Source: Xanthomonas sontii (lineage in GTDB: Bacteria; Pseudomonadota; Gammaproteobacteria; Xanthomonadales; Xanthomonadaceae). Taken from it: a DNA stretch of 64,000 nucleotides. Under the pieces are notes generated by a model. It saw only the letters and a program-made list of their open reading frames with translations, made no database searches and was not told where the DNA came from. Numbering within the stretch: position 1 is the first letter of the stretch; each line of letters opens with the position of its first letter. Where the stretch lies: contig NZ_CP132342.1 of NCBI RefSeq assembly GCF_040529055.1, positions 186,001 to 250,000 on the forward strand, given 5' to 3'. Shown here piece after piece: positions 27,972 to 35,901 of the stretch. A program made the translations under genes and the position numbers.

Positions 27972-28052
27972 GTGGGTGCGCGTCGCTGCCACGACGGACG
28001 CCGTAGCTGAAAGCGCGGATGCCGGATCGCGGGGAACACCTGTGGGAGCGAC

Positions 28053-28056
28053 TTCA
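28053..28056. repeat. Left target-site duplication (ttca) of the IS element
   Basis: The bases ttca next to the left inverted repeat are repeated at 29265-29268 next to the right one. Together with the rejoined palindrome this fixes the insertion point. Confidence 0.75.
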
Positions 28057-29264
28057 GGGCACCTCTAAAAACCCCGCCTTTGGCATCATTGGTCTGGAGA
28101 ACACGCCGAGGACGCCACGATGATCAGCCTGTTTGCCGGCCACGAACGCGAAGCCAAGCGGCAGCAGATCGGCGATCCTCTGGCTCTGCTGTCACGGCAT
28201 ATCGACTTTGCCGGGATTGCTCACGTCGTAGACGCGAAGCTGTCCTTGGGTACTGGCAAGCGCGGTGGCCGTCCGGCTTGGCCGACGCAGGTGATGATCA
28301 AGCTGCTGCTGTTGCAGCAGTTGTACAACCTCTCCGACGATGCGCTGGAGTACCAGGTGCTGGATCGGCGCAGCTTCCAGCAATTCCTCGGACTGGAACA
28401 CAGCGGCAAGGTGCCCGACGCCAAGACGATCTGGGTGTGGCGCGAACGGCTCAAGACCAAGGATCTGATGGGCGACATCAGCGCGGCGATCGGTGAGCAA
28501 TTGCAACGTGCCGGGTTCATTGCCCGCGGCGGTCAGATCATCGACGCCAGCATCGTCAGCGCTCCGATCCAGCGCAACACGCGCGAAGAGAACGCGCAGA
28601 TCAAGCAGGGCGATGACGTCGGCCAGGACTGGAGCGATGCCAAGCGTGCGCAGAAGGATATGCAGGCACGTTGGACCAGGAAGCATGGGGTGGCGTTCTA
28701 CGGCTACAAGCTGCACGCCAGCACGGACCGTCGCTGGGGCTTCATCCGCCGCTACGACGTGAGCGCGGCCAACGTGCACGACAGCCGTCACTTCGAGCAG
28801 GTGCTGGACCCGGACAACACCGGCCGCACGGTATGGGCCGATAGCGGGTATGCCGATGCAGCGCGGGAAGCAGACCTGAAAAGGCGTGGTTACCGCCCCG
28901 CGATCCAACATCAAGGGCATGCGCGCAAGCCCTTGAGCGAGGCAGCAAAGCGCCGGAACCGTCGAATTGCCAAGGATCGGGTGTTCGGCGAGCACCCGTT
29001 TGCGCGCTTGGCCCAACAAGGCGGCAAGTTCGTACGCTGCATCGGCTTGGCGCGGGCAAAGGTGGTGATCGGGCTGAAGGTCGCCAGCCATAACGTGATG
29101 CGGCTGGCACGGCTACAGGAGCGGGCCATGGCGCCAGCGTGATCGGCTGAGGTAGCCCAGCGGCCACCTCAGCCTCCCAACCACCACGATCAGGCGCCGC
29201 TCTGGTGCCGTTGCGACAGATGCTACCCCTGGCTCCAGGTCGTGGCAGGTTGTTCGAGGTGCCC
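28057..29264 (+). mobile_element. Complete IS5-family insertion sequence, 1208 bp, with 4-bp target duplication
   Basis: Imperfect terminal inverted repeats bound the element: gggcacctctaaaaacccc at 28057 and, read on the other strand, gggcacctcgaacaacctg from 29264; the outer 9 bases match exactly. Direct repeats ttca lie immediately outside (28053-28056 and 29265-29268), the 4-bp size usual for IS5. Removing the element and one ttca restores gtgggagcgacttcagtcgc, a REP-like palindrome seen elsewhere in the window. The single transposase gene fills most of the element and is intact, so it may be mobile. Exact ends could shift by a base or two because g/c runs flank the duplication. Confidence 0.88.
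28120..29142 (+). CDS. IS5-family transposase
   Basis: 340 residues, full length. The N-terminal DNA-binding region (LSDDALEYQVLDRRSFQQFLG, DAKTIWVWRERL) is the DUF772-type domain of IS5. The DDE acidic residues are readable: Asp in GQIIDASIVSAPIQ, Asp in TVWADSGYADA, and Glu in DRVFGEHPFARL. The last part (IGLKVASHNVMRLARL) closes the RNase H fold. No frameshift or stop interrupts it. The start ATG lies 63 bp inside the left inverted repeat. Confidence 0.95.
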   Translation: MISLFAGHEREAKRQQIGDPLALLSRHIDFAGIAHVVDAKLSLGTGKRGGRPAWPTQVMIKLLLLQQLYNLSDDALEYQVLDRRSFQQFLGLEHSGKVPDAKTIWVWRERLKTKDLMGDISAAIGEQLQRAGFIARGGQIIDASIVSAPIQRNTREENAQIKQGDDVGQDWSDAKRAQKDMQARWTRKHGVAFYGYKLHASTDRRWGFIRRYDVSAANVHDSRHFEQVLDPDNTGRTVWADSGYADAAREADLKRRGYRPAIQHQGHARKPLSEAAKRRNRRIAKDRVFGEHPFARLAQQGGKFVRCIGLARAKVVIGLKVASHNVMRLARLQERAMAPA

Positions 29265-29732
29265 TTCAGTCGCGACGCGAGACGTCATCCGGCAGTTCCG
29301 TTGCCGATGCGTCGGGACTGAAGTCCCTCCCACAACGGCAGCGATCCGATTGCGACAGTCGGATGCAAGGCGGATACGGCGACGCGATGCGTCGGTCGAC
29401 CTCGCATCCGGGTCGCGGCTGAAGCCGCTCCGACGGTGCCGATCTTCGGACCGCAACGAGGCATCGCGCAGGAGCGGCGTCAGCCGCGACGCATGACGTC
29501 GTCCGACGGCTCTGCGGCAATGCCTCTCAACGGCTTCAGCCGCGACGCGCGACGTCCGACAGCTCCGCGGCAATGCCCGCGTGGGGGCGACTTCGGTCGC
29601 GACGCAAGACGCCATCCGGCAGTTCCATTGCAGACGCGTCGGGACTGCAGTCCCTCCCACAACAGCCGCGGCCATCGTGACATCGCTGGATGTGTCGGAA
29701 GATCGTATCGACCAGCCGTTCGCTATCGCCTC
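29265..29732. repeat. Cluster of REP-like palindromes and imperfect direct repeats
   Basis: About 470 bp between the IS and the next gene hold no credible gene. The core unit gcgtcgggactgaagtccctcccac occurs at 29309-29333 and, with one change, at 29636-29660. A longer block of about 75 bp starting cttc[a/g]gtcgcgacgc is present at 29264-29338 and again at 29591-29665, with few mismatches. A second unit, gacgtc..cgac[a/g]gctc[c/t]gcggcaatgcc, occurs near 29487-29525 and 29541-29579. The gactgaagtc palindromes are of REP type. Confidence 0.75.
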
Positions 29733-30128
29733 TCACTCGCGCCCGCAGGCCGAGACCGGTGCATCCGACACCACGCACTGGCGGAAGTCGCGTGGCAGCC
29801 CGGCGATCTCGCGGCGCTGACCGACCGCCAGATCGAAGGCCTGCAGCACGCGCGGATTGCAGGCAGCGCCATCGCCGCCGCTGGCCTGCGGCGATGCCGT
29901 GCAGGCGGCGTAGACCTGGTAGTGGCAGCGCCCGCTGCGGCTGTCGATGCAACGGAACGTGGCCAGGCCACCGCGATACGTGGTGCGGCTGAAGAGCAGC
30001 GGCACGCCACGTTCGCTGGCCTGCACCACCGTCTCGCGGCGGGCGCCCATGGACAGGTCGAGATCGGCATGTCCCTGGCAGCCAAACAGGCCGAGCAGGC
30101 ACGACCACAGCACGGAGAGCAGACGCAT
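29733..30128 (-). CDS. Small secreted Cys-rich protein of unknown function
   Basis: 131 residues with a signal peptide (MRLLSVLWSCLLGLFGCQGHA, cleavage near residue 21). The mature part carries six cysteines (TFRC, GRC, AAC, AACN, QC, AC), enough for three disulphides in the periplasm. Around GVPLLFSRTTYRGGLATFRC it is beta-rich. No family is recognised. It lies 43 bp downstream of the LytTR regulator on the same strand and could be its operon partner or target. A lipobox reading (LFGC) is possible but the spacing after the hydrophobic core is unusual. Confidence 0.65.
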   Translation of the reverse strand: MRLLSVLWSCLLGLFGCQGHADLDLSMGARRETVVQASERGVPLLFSRTTYRGGLATFRCIDSRSGRCHYQVYAACTASPQASGGDGAACNPRVLQAFDLAVGQRREIAGLPRDFRQCVVSDAPVSACGRE

Positions 30129-30171
30129 GGCGGAGATTCCTTGTTCCAGTGCGAAGCGGGGGAATGCGCGG

Positions 30172-30939
30172 CTACATGCCGCGGAACAGGCTCATGTACG
30201 GCTGGCTGACGGTCAGGACCTCGTCGCGGTGGCGCAGCTTCAGCCGGCCCTTGCCGGTGTCGTCGCGTACCACCGAGGCCACCGCCTTGAGGTTGACGAT
30301 GGTGGAGCGGTGGATCTGCCGGAACGCCGCCGGATCGAGCACATCCAGCAGCTCCCGCAAGGAGGTGCGCAGTACCGCCTCGCCGTCGCGGGTGAACACC
30401 GTGGTGTACTTGCTGTCGGCCTGGAAATACAGCACGTCGTCGAGCAGGATCAGCCGCGTCTCGCGGCCGCTGCTGGCGGTGACCCAGGCCAGCGGCGGCG
30501 GTGCCGACGGCGCGGCCGGGCGCTGCTGCAGACGCTGCAGCAGCGCGTCGAGCACCGCCGGATCCGGCCCCTGCGCCGCCCGTGCCTGCAGCCGCTGCAC
30601 CGTGGCCTGCAGGCGCTCGCGCACGATCGGCTTGAGCAGGTAGTCCACCGCGCCGTGCTCGAACGCGTCGATGGCGTACTGGTCGTAGGCAGTGACGAAC
30701 ACCACCTGCGTGTGCGGGCTCAGTTCGCCCAGCGCACGCGCCACCTCGATGCCGCTCAGCCCGGGCATGCGGATGTCCAGGAACGCCACCTGCGGGCGCA
30801 ACTCGGCCAGCCGCTCCAGCGCGCTGGCGCCGTCCTCGCACTCGGCGACGATGCGCAACTCCGGCCACACCTCGCCCAGCAGCACGACCAGCGCATCGCG
30901 CAGCAGGGTTTCGTCCTCGGCGACGATCGCGTCAGTCAT
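30172..30939 (-). CDS. LytTR-family response regulator
   Basis: 255 residues. Receiver domain 1-120: acidic pocket E8/D9, phospho-acceptor D55 (FLDIRMPG), conserved Thr in VFVTAYD and Lys in LLKPI. LytTR DNA-binding domain about 150-255: LILLDDVLYFQADSKYTTV, then FRQIHRSTIVNLKAV. It begins 8 bp inside the end of the sensor-kinase gene upstream, so both are made together. LytTR regulators bind repeated sites of about 9-10 bp upstream of targets; none is assigned here. Confidence 0.93.
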   Translation of the reverse strand: MTDAIVAEDETLLRDALVVLLGEVWPELRIVAECEDGASALERLAELRPQVAFLDIRMPGLSGIEVARALGELSPHTQVVFVTAYDQYAIDAFEHGAVDYLLKPIVRERLQATVQRLQARAAQGPDPAVLDALLQRLQQRPAAPSAPPPLAWVTASSGRETRLILLDDVLYFQADSKYTTVFTRDGEAVLRTSLRELLDVLDPAAFRQIHRSTIVNLKAVASVVRDDTGKGRLKLRHRDEVLTVSQPYMSLFRGM

Positions 30940-32227
30940 GGTGCGCTCCCGTGTGCATCGCCACCGGCGCCGGCGGTGGCGGCGTCGTCCCCGCCGGCCA
31001 CGGCAGGGTGATGGTGGCGGCCACGCCGCTGGGGAAGTTGGAGACGATGGCGAAGCTCGCCGCGCCGGCATAGGTGAGGCGCAAGCGCTCGCGCAGATTC
31101 TTCAGACCGATGCCGGTGCCGCTGGACTGGGTGTTGAAGCCCAGGCCGTCGTCGGCCACGGTCAGGGTGACGTGGTCGTCGACCGCGCGCGCCAGGATCC
31201 AGATGGTGCCGCCGCCGGGCTTGGGTTCCAGACCGTGCTTGATCGCGTTCTCCACCAGCGTCTGCAGCATCATCGACGGCAGCGGCAGCGTCTTCATCGT
31301 CTCCGGCACCTGCACCTGCAGTTGCAGACGTGCGCCCATGCGGATGCACAGGATCTCCAGGTAGGCCTGGGTCCGCTCGAGTTCGTCGCCGAGCGAGCTC
31401 ATCGCGTCCTCGGTGCTGGGCAGCGAACGCCGCAGGTACTGGATCAGATAGCCCAGCATCAGGTCGGCGCGCGGCGGATCGGTCCGCGCCAGCACCTGTG
31501 CGCTGGCCAGCGTGTTGTAGAGGAAGTGCGGCTCGACCTGCGCGTGCAGCAGGTTCAGCCGCGCCACGGTCAGCTCCTGCTCGGTGGCGGCCTGCGCGGC
31601 GGCGGCCTGCTCGTCGCGGCGCAGCTCGGCCACGCGCCGGGCCAGCGCGCGGCCCAGGGCTTCGGCGTTCTCGTAGTTGCTGCCCTCGTCGACCGCGAAC
31701 AGGTCGATCCAGGCGCTGGCATCCGGCTCCAGCAGCAGGGTCAGGCTGCTGGTGCCGGTGCCCGGGGTCACCGTCGCCAGCACCTGGTTGCGCTTGACCG
31801 CGAAGCGCGCGGCCAGGTTCCAGCGCGACGGCGGACGGCCGTTGTAGGGATCGATGCGACGCACCTTGGCGCGCACCTGCAGGCTGTCCAGCGTGCTTTC
31901 CACCTCCTCCACCCGCGGCAGCTCGCGCACCGCGGCATCCAGCAGTGCGAACGCCTCATGGGTGTCCAGCGGAATCTCGATCTGGCGCCGCTGGCGGCTG
32001 GCCAGGGTGCCCCAATCCAGGCGTCCGGCGATCAGCCAGACCTTGCGCAGGTGGGTGATGCCGGCGATCAGCGCCGACAGCATCAACAGCATCGCCAACA
32101 GGCCGAACAGCCAGCCCGGCCCGGAATTCATGCCGTAGAACAACCCGGCCCAGACGAAGGCGGCCACGATCACCGCCCCGGCCCAGGCGCACAACAGGCG
32201 AACGAGGAAGAACAGGCTGGCGAGCAT
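30932..32227 (-). CDS. LytS/YehU-type sensor histidine kinase
   Basis: 431 residues. Two N-terminal TM helices (LFFLVRLLCAWAGAVIVAAFVWAG and WLFGLLAMLLMLSALIAGI), a cytoplasmic linker region (DTHEAFALLDAAVREL...) and the His_kinase domain with phospho-acceptor His in NLLHAQVEPHFLYNTLA. The ATPase part has an N-box in LVENAIKHGLEP and G-boxes in ADDGLGFN and GTGIGLKNLRERL. It should phosphorylate the overlapping LytTR regulator. The signal is unknown; the short TM region suggests sensing at the membrane. Confidence 0.93.
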   Translation of the reverse strand: MLASLFFLVRLLCAWAGAVIVAAFVWAGLFYGMNSGPGWLFGLLAMLLMLSALIAGITHLRKVWLIAGRLDWGTLASRQRRQIEIPLDTHEAFALLDAAVRELPRVEEVESTLDSLQVRAKVRRIDPYNGRPPSRWNLAARFAVKRNQVLATVTPGTGTSSLTLLLEPDASAWIDLFAVDEGSNYENAEALGRALARRVAELRRDEQAAAAQAATEQELTVARLNLLHAQVEPHFLYNTLASAQVLARTDPPRADLMLGYLIQYLRRSLPSTEDAMSSLGDELERTQAYLEILCIRMGARLQLQVQVPETMKTLPLPSMMLQTLVENAIKHGLEPKPGGGTIWILARAVDDHVTLTVADDGLGFNTQSSGTGIGLKNLRERLRLTYAGAASFAIVSNFPSGVAATITLPWPAGTTPPPPAPVAMHTGAHHD

Positions 32228-32395
32228 GGCGGCCGGGGACTGGGAAGTTCCGGCGAGGATAGCCGCGGCGTCGCACGGCGCCAGCGGCGTGCGACGAAAC
32301 CGCCGCTGGCGAGGATGGGACCGGGCCTTGGCAGGACGAAACCGCAGCCCAGCCGCACGCCGAGGCGGCGGCGCCATTCCAGGCGACAGCGCGCC

Positions 32396-32614
32396 CTACA
32401 GCCGGCTCACGCTGCGGATGCGGATCTCGCTGCTGTCCACGCCGTGGCGTTGCGCCGCCTGCGCCCGCATGTGACACAGCAGCCGCTCCGGGTCCAGCGG
32501 CGCCGGCTCGGCCCAGGTGTGCGCCAGGGTGCCCCAGGCCACGCGCTGGCCGAAGCTGTAGGCCTCGTAGTCGGCCAGATAGTGGCGCGCGTGCTCAGGT
32601 GCCGACGTGGACAT
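32396..32614 (-). CDS. Small protein of unknown function, coupled to dehydroquinase-like gene
   Basis: 72 residues (MSTSAPEHARHYLADYEAYS...), soluble, with a core SFGQRVAWGTLAHTWAEP and basic C-terminus EIRIRSVSRL. Its start overlaps the end of the upstream dehydroquinase-like gene by 20 bp, so the two are probably translated together. No family is recognised. The next gene downstream (LytS kinase) is 168 bp away, so this is likely the last gene of the small operon. Confidence 0.6.
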   Translation of the reverse strand: MSTSAPEHARHYLADYEAYSFGQRVAWGTLAHTWAEPAPLDPERLLCHMRAQAAQRHGVDSSEIRIRSVSRL

Positions 32615-33044
32615 CGCCTTCGTAGCCGTTGCAGCCAAGATGTTCGAGCGCGATCGACAGCGCCAGCGCGTAGCCCTGCGCGCAGTAGCCGCCGACCTGG
32701 CCCAGGCGCTGCCCCGACGCCGCGCACAGGCAGGCTTCGCGGCGATCGCTGGCATCGTCGTGCACTTCCACGTAGGGCCGGCGCAGGTGCGCGACCGCGT
32801 CCGCGGTGACGGCGCTGTCCGAGCACGCGCCCGGATCCAGCAGCAGCATCTCCACCCCGGCCTGGTCGGCCTGGGCCAGCGCCTGCAGCAGTTCGCGCTC
32901 GCTGGCGCAGCCGCGCACGGCCAGGGTCTTGCCGGCGCGGCCGGCATGGGCGAGCAATTGCCGCATCACCGGTGGGGCGATGCGGGCCGGGCGGCCGCGA
33001 TGGCCGGCCACGCAGTCCGGGCCACGGAGCAACAGGATCGACAT
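32595..33044 (-). CDS. Degenerate type II 3-dehydroquinate dehydratase-like protein
   Basis: 149 residues of the DHQase II (flavodoxin-like) fold: MSILLLRGPD, LLLDPGACSDSAV (cf. NPGAYTHTS), RRPYVEVHDD (cf. P-IEVH-SN) and GGYCAQGYALALSIAL. The active-site lid G-x-REP-x-x-YG, which carries the catalytic Arg and Tyr, is missing (GPDCVAGHRGRPAR instead). Shikimate-pathway activity is therefore doubtful. It follows a second similar gene by 10 bp, and both differ from a normal AroQ. Possible roles: binding a cyclic acid or a new reaction. No shikimate gene is nearby. Confidence 0.72.
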   Translation of the reverse strand: MSILLLRGPDCVAGHRGRPARIAPPVMRQLLAHAGRAGKTLAVRGCASERELLQALAQADQAGVEMLLLDPGACSDSAVTADAVAHLRRPYVEVHDDASDRREACLCAASGQRLGQVGGYCAQGYALALSIALEHLGCNGYEGDVHVGT

Positions 33045-33054
33045 GGCGGCGCCC

Positions 33055-33477
33055 TCAGTTGGCCAGCGCCGCGCGCGCGCCGAGCCGGCGCTGCGCCACG
33101 CCCAGGGCGATCGCGTAGCTGTCGGCGAGCGCACCGTTGGCGATCACCGTCAGCAACGGCATGTGCCGCGGATGCAGCAGCGGTTCCAGCGCCTGCGCGC
33201 TGGCATCGTGCACCTCGATGTACGGATGGCCCAGCGCATCCAGCGCCGCGCACAGCTGCGCGCCATGGTCGGCCAGCTCCGACGCCGGCAACTCGCCGGA
33301 ATCCAGCAGCACCAGCTCGGTGTCGTCGCACGCGCCTTGCTGCAGCCGCGCCACGATCTGCGCAGCATCGGCACAGGCCACCGGCACCACCTGCGCGACA
33401 TGGGAAGCGGCCAGACACTGCGCCGCGGCGATGGCCGACGCATCGCGATGCGGGCCCTGGATCAGCAGAATCGACAT
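33055..33477 (-). CDS. Degenerate type II 3-dehydroquinate dehydratase-like protein, paralogue
   Basis: 140 residues, same fold as the gene just downstream: MSILLIQGPH, LVLLDSGELPAS, HPYIEVHDAS and ANGALADSYAIALGVAQRRLG. The Pro-Gly turn of the canonical NPGAYTHTS segment is replaced by DSGELPAS, and the catalytic lid is lost as well (GPHRDASAIAAAQ). Two such proteins in tandem 10 bp apart, followed by a 72-residue protein, make a three-gene operon of unknown function. Divergence between the two is high, so the duplication is old. Confidence 0.7.
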   Translation of the reverse strand: MSILLIQGPHRDASAIAAAQCLAASHVAQVVPVACADAAQIVARLQQGACDDTELVLLDSGELPASELADHGAQLCAALDALGHPYIEVHDASAQALEPLLHPRHMPLLTVIANGALADSYAIALGVAQRRLGARAALAN

Positions 33478-33576
33478 GGAACACATCCAACGGAAAGGAC
33501 GTGGCGCAGTCTGCGCGCGCGCCGCGTAAGCGTTCCATGGCGGAAGAGGGCCTGGGGCGTAAAGTCTTTGTAAGGC

Positions 33577-33703
33577 CGGGATTCGGGATTCGGGATTGGG
33601 GATTCGCTGAAAAGGCGGGATTCGGGATTGGGGATTCGGGATTGGTGGAAGCGCAGCGCCGCCATCCGCTTTTGCGAATCCCCAATCCCGAATCCCCAAT
33701 CCC
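33577..33703. repeat. Interrupted ggattcggg direct repeats with inverted partner
   Basis: From 33577 to about 33646 the units gggattcgggattggggattc repeat in several copies; at 33674-33703 the complement (gaatccccaatcccgaatcc...) follows. The two arms can fold into a long imperfect hairpin with about a 28-bp loop (gtggaagcgcagcgccgccatccgcttt). It separates the dehydroquinase-like operon from the APC permease by 269 bp. Such ggattcggg/ggattgggg arrays are, from memory, common in Xanthomonas intergenic DNA. Confidence 0.7.
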
Positions 33704-33746
33704 AGCTTTATGCGATCATCCCCCGCTTCCCGCCGCCGGACCCGCC

Positions 33747-35339
33747 ATGACCCAAACCGCCCTGCGCCGCGATGTCGGCCCGTTCGCCCTGATGCTGACC
33801 GGCCTCGGTTCGATCATCGGTTCCGGTTGGCTGTTCGGCGCCTGGCGCGCCGCCGGGCTGGCCGGCCCCGGTGCGATCTGGGCCTGGGTGCTGGGCGCGG
33901 CGATCGTCACCACCATCGCCCTGGCCTATGCCGAACTGGGCGCGATGTTCCCCGAGTCCGGCGGCATGGTCCGCTACAGCCACTACTCGCACGGTTCGCT
34001 GGTCGGCTTCATCGCCGGCTGGGCCAACTGGATCGCGATCGTGTCGGTGATCCCGGTGGAGGCCGAGGCCTCGGTGCAGTACATGGCGTCCTGGCCCTGG
34101 CAGTGGGCGCAGGACCTGTACGTGCAGCAGCCCGGCGGCGCCGGCGAGCTGTCGGTGCCCGGCCTGTGCATCGCCGCGGTGCTGGTGCTGGTGTATTTCC
34201 TGCTGAACTTCTGGAGCGTCAAGCTGTTCGCGCGCTCCAACAGCCTGATCACCGTGTTCAAGCTGGTGGTGCCGGCGCTGACCGGCGTGGCGTTGATCGC
34301 CAGCGGCTTCCACAGCGAGAACTTCAGCGTCGGCCTGCACGGCGGCAGCCACACCATCGACTTCGCCGCGGTGCTCACCGCGGTGGCCACCGCCGGCATC
34401 GTGTTCAGCTTCAACGGCTTCCAGAGTCCGGTGAACCTGGCCGGCGAGGCGCGCAATCCCGGGCGCAGCATCCCGTTCGCGGTGCTCGGCTCGATCGCGC
34501 TGGCCACGGTGGTCTACGTGCTGCTGCAGGTCGCCTACCTGGGCGCGGTGCCGCCGGACCTGCTGGCCAAGGCCGGCTGGCACGGCATCGACTTCCGCTC
34601 GCCCTTCGCGCAGCTGGCGATCATCGTCAACCTGCACTGGCTGGCGATGCTGCTGTACGTGGACGCCTTCGTCAGCCCCAGCGGCACCGGCATCACCTAC
34701 ACCGCCACCACCGCGCGGATGATCTACGGCATGGAGCGCAACGGCACCATGCCCAAGGTGCTGGGCCGGATCCATCCGACCTGGGGAGTGCCGCGCCCGG
34801 CGATGTTCTTCAACCTGCTGGTGTCCTACCTGTTCCTGTTCTTCTTCCGCGGCTGGGGCACGCTGGCGGCGGTGATCTCGGTGGCGACGATCATTTCCTA
34901 CCTGACCGGCCCGATCAGCGCCATGGCGCTGCGCAAGCACGCGCCGGAGATGCACCGCCCGCTGCGCATCGCCGGCCTGCCGGTGCTGGCCGCCGCCGCC
35001 TTCGTGCTGGCCACCGAACTGCTGTACTGGGCGCGCTGGCCGCTGACCGGCGAGATCATCCTGCTGATGCTGGTCGCCCTGCCGGTGTACGCCTACTACC
35101 AGCAGCGCGACGGCTGGAAGGATTTCCGTCGGCACCTGCGCGGCGCCAGCTGGCTGATCGCCTACCTGCCGACCATCGCCCTGCTGTCGTGGGCCGGCAG
35201 CACCACCTTCGGCGGCCACGGTTACCTGTCCTACGGGCCGGACCTGGTGGTGGTCGGCGTGGTCGCGCTGGGCTTCTACTTCTGGGGCGTGCGCGCCGGC
35301 TGGCGCACGCCGTCGCTGCAGCAGGCCAGCGGCGGCTGA
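33747..35339 (+). CDS. APC-superfamily amino-acid permease
   Basis: 530 residues with about 12-14 TM helices. The first helix carries the substrate-site glycines (LTGLGSIIGSGWLFGAW), TM3 region ALAYAELGAMFPESGGMVRY is typical of the APC superfamily, and TM6 shows FSFNGFQSPVNLAGEARNPG. It is likely an amino-acid or polyamine importer in the inner membrane; substrate not predictable. The ATG at 33747 lies just beyond the inverted repeat array. It is followed after 13 bp by a convergent gene. Confidence 0.9.
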   Translation: MTQTALRRDVGPFALMLTGLGSIIGSGWLFGAWRAAGLAGPGAIWAWVLGAAIVTTIALAYAELGAMFPESGGMVRYSHYSHGSLVGFIAGWANWIAIVSVIPVEAEASVQYMASWPWQWAQDLYVQQPGGAGELSVPGLCIAAVLVLVYFLLNFWSVKLFARSNSLITVFKLVVPALTGVALIASGFHSENFSVGLHGGSHTIDFAAVLTAVATAGIVFSFNGFQSPVNLAGEARNPGRSIPFAVLGSIALATVVYVLLQVAYLGAVPPDLLAKAGWHGIDFRSPFAQLAIIVNLHWLAMLLYVDAFVSPSGTGITYTATTARMIYGMERNGTMPKVLGRIHPTWGVPRPAMFFNLLVSYLFLFFFRGWGTLAAVISVATIISYLTGPISAMALRKHAPEMHRPLRIAGLPVLAAAAFVLATELLYWARWPLTGEIILLMLVALPVYAYYQQRDGWKDFRRHLRGASWLIAYLPTIALLSWAGSTTFGGHGYLSYGPDLVVVGVVALGFYFWGVRAGWRTPSLQQASGG

Positions 35340-35352
35340 GCCGCGGCGGCGC

Positions 35353-35901
35353 TCAGCCGCCGCGCAAAGTTTGCAGCGCGCGCGACAGCAACGTGGCGCC
35401 GCTGAAGCCGGCCAGCGCGCACAGCCCTGCCGCGGCGGCCAGCGCACCGATCTCGGCGTGATCGCCGAACAGCGCGATCGCCGAGCCGATGCACGCTGCC
35501 GAGAACCCGGCGCCGACCAGACCGATGCGCAGATGCGCGCGCCAGCCGCGCAGATGCGGCCAGGCGCGTACTGCGACCAGGCCGGTCAGCAAGGCCGGCA
35601 AGACGCCGAACAGGTAGGAATACAGCGCGATCCCCAGCAGCATCAGCAGCCCGCCGCCGATGTCACCGAGGTGAGCGCCGCCCCAGAGCCACGCGACCGC
35701 CATCACCGGCAGGCCGACCGCCACGGTCCCGAGCGGCGGCCCGACCAGCGGGAACGCCATGGCCACGCCGAGGTAGACCAGCCAGCGCGGCAGCGGATCG
35801 CTCCCCGCGTCGGCGCCCATCGGATCGGCGCCTTCCGCGCGCGCACCCGGCGGCGGATCCGCAGCCGCCTGCGGCGCAGGCGGCACTGGAGCGTGACTCA
35901 C
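35353..35901 (-). CDS. Small membrane protein coupled to M28 peptidase, copy 2
   Basis: 182 residues starting at a GTG that overlaps the peptidase stop (GTGA). A Pro/Ala-rich cytoplasmic N-terminus is followed by about four TM helices (LVYLGVAMAFPLVGPPLG, LLMLLGIALYSYLFGVLPALL, LRIGLVGAGFSAACIGSAI, IGALAAAAGLCALAGF). The signature WPHLRGWRAHL is shared with the paralogue at 37839-38381. No family is recognised. The GTGA overlap points to coupled synthesis with the peptidase, perhaps as a partner in the membrane. Confidence 0.75.
   Translation of the reverse strand: MSHAPVPPAPQAAADPPPGARAEGADPMGADAGSDPLPRWLVYLGVAMAFPLVGPPLGTVAVGLPVMAVAWLWGGAHLGDIGGGLLMLLGIALYSYLFGVLPALLTGLVAVRAWPHLRGWRAHLRIGLVGAGFSAACIGSAIALFGDHAEIGALAAAAGLCALAGFSGATLLSRALQTLRGG

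Noticed and set aside
28120..29142. Passenger gene within the IS
   Set aside because: The only open frame with family features is the transposase; opposite-strand frames are shadows.
32595..33477. Two functional aroQ genes
   Set aside because: The catalytic lid with Arg and Tyr is missing in both; only the fold is kept.
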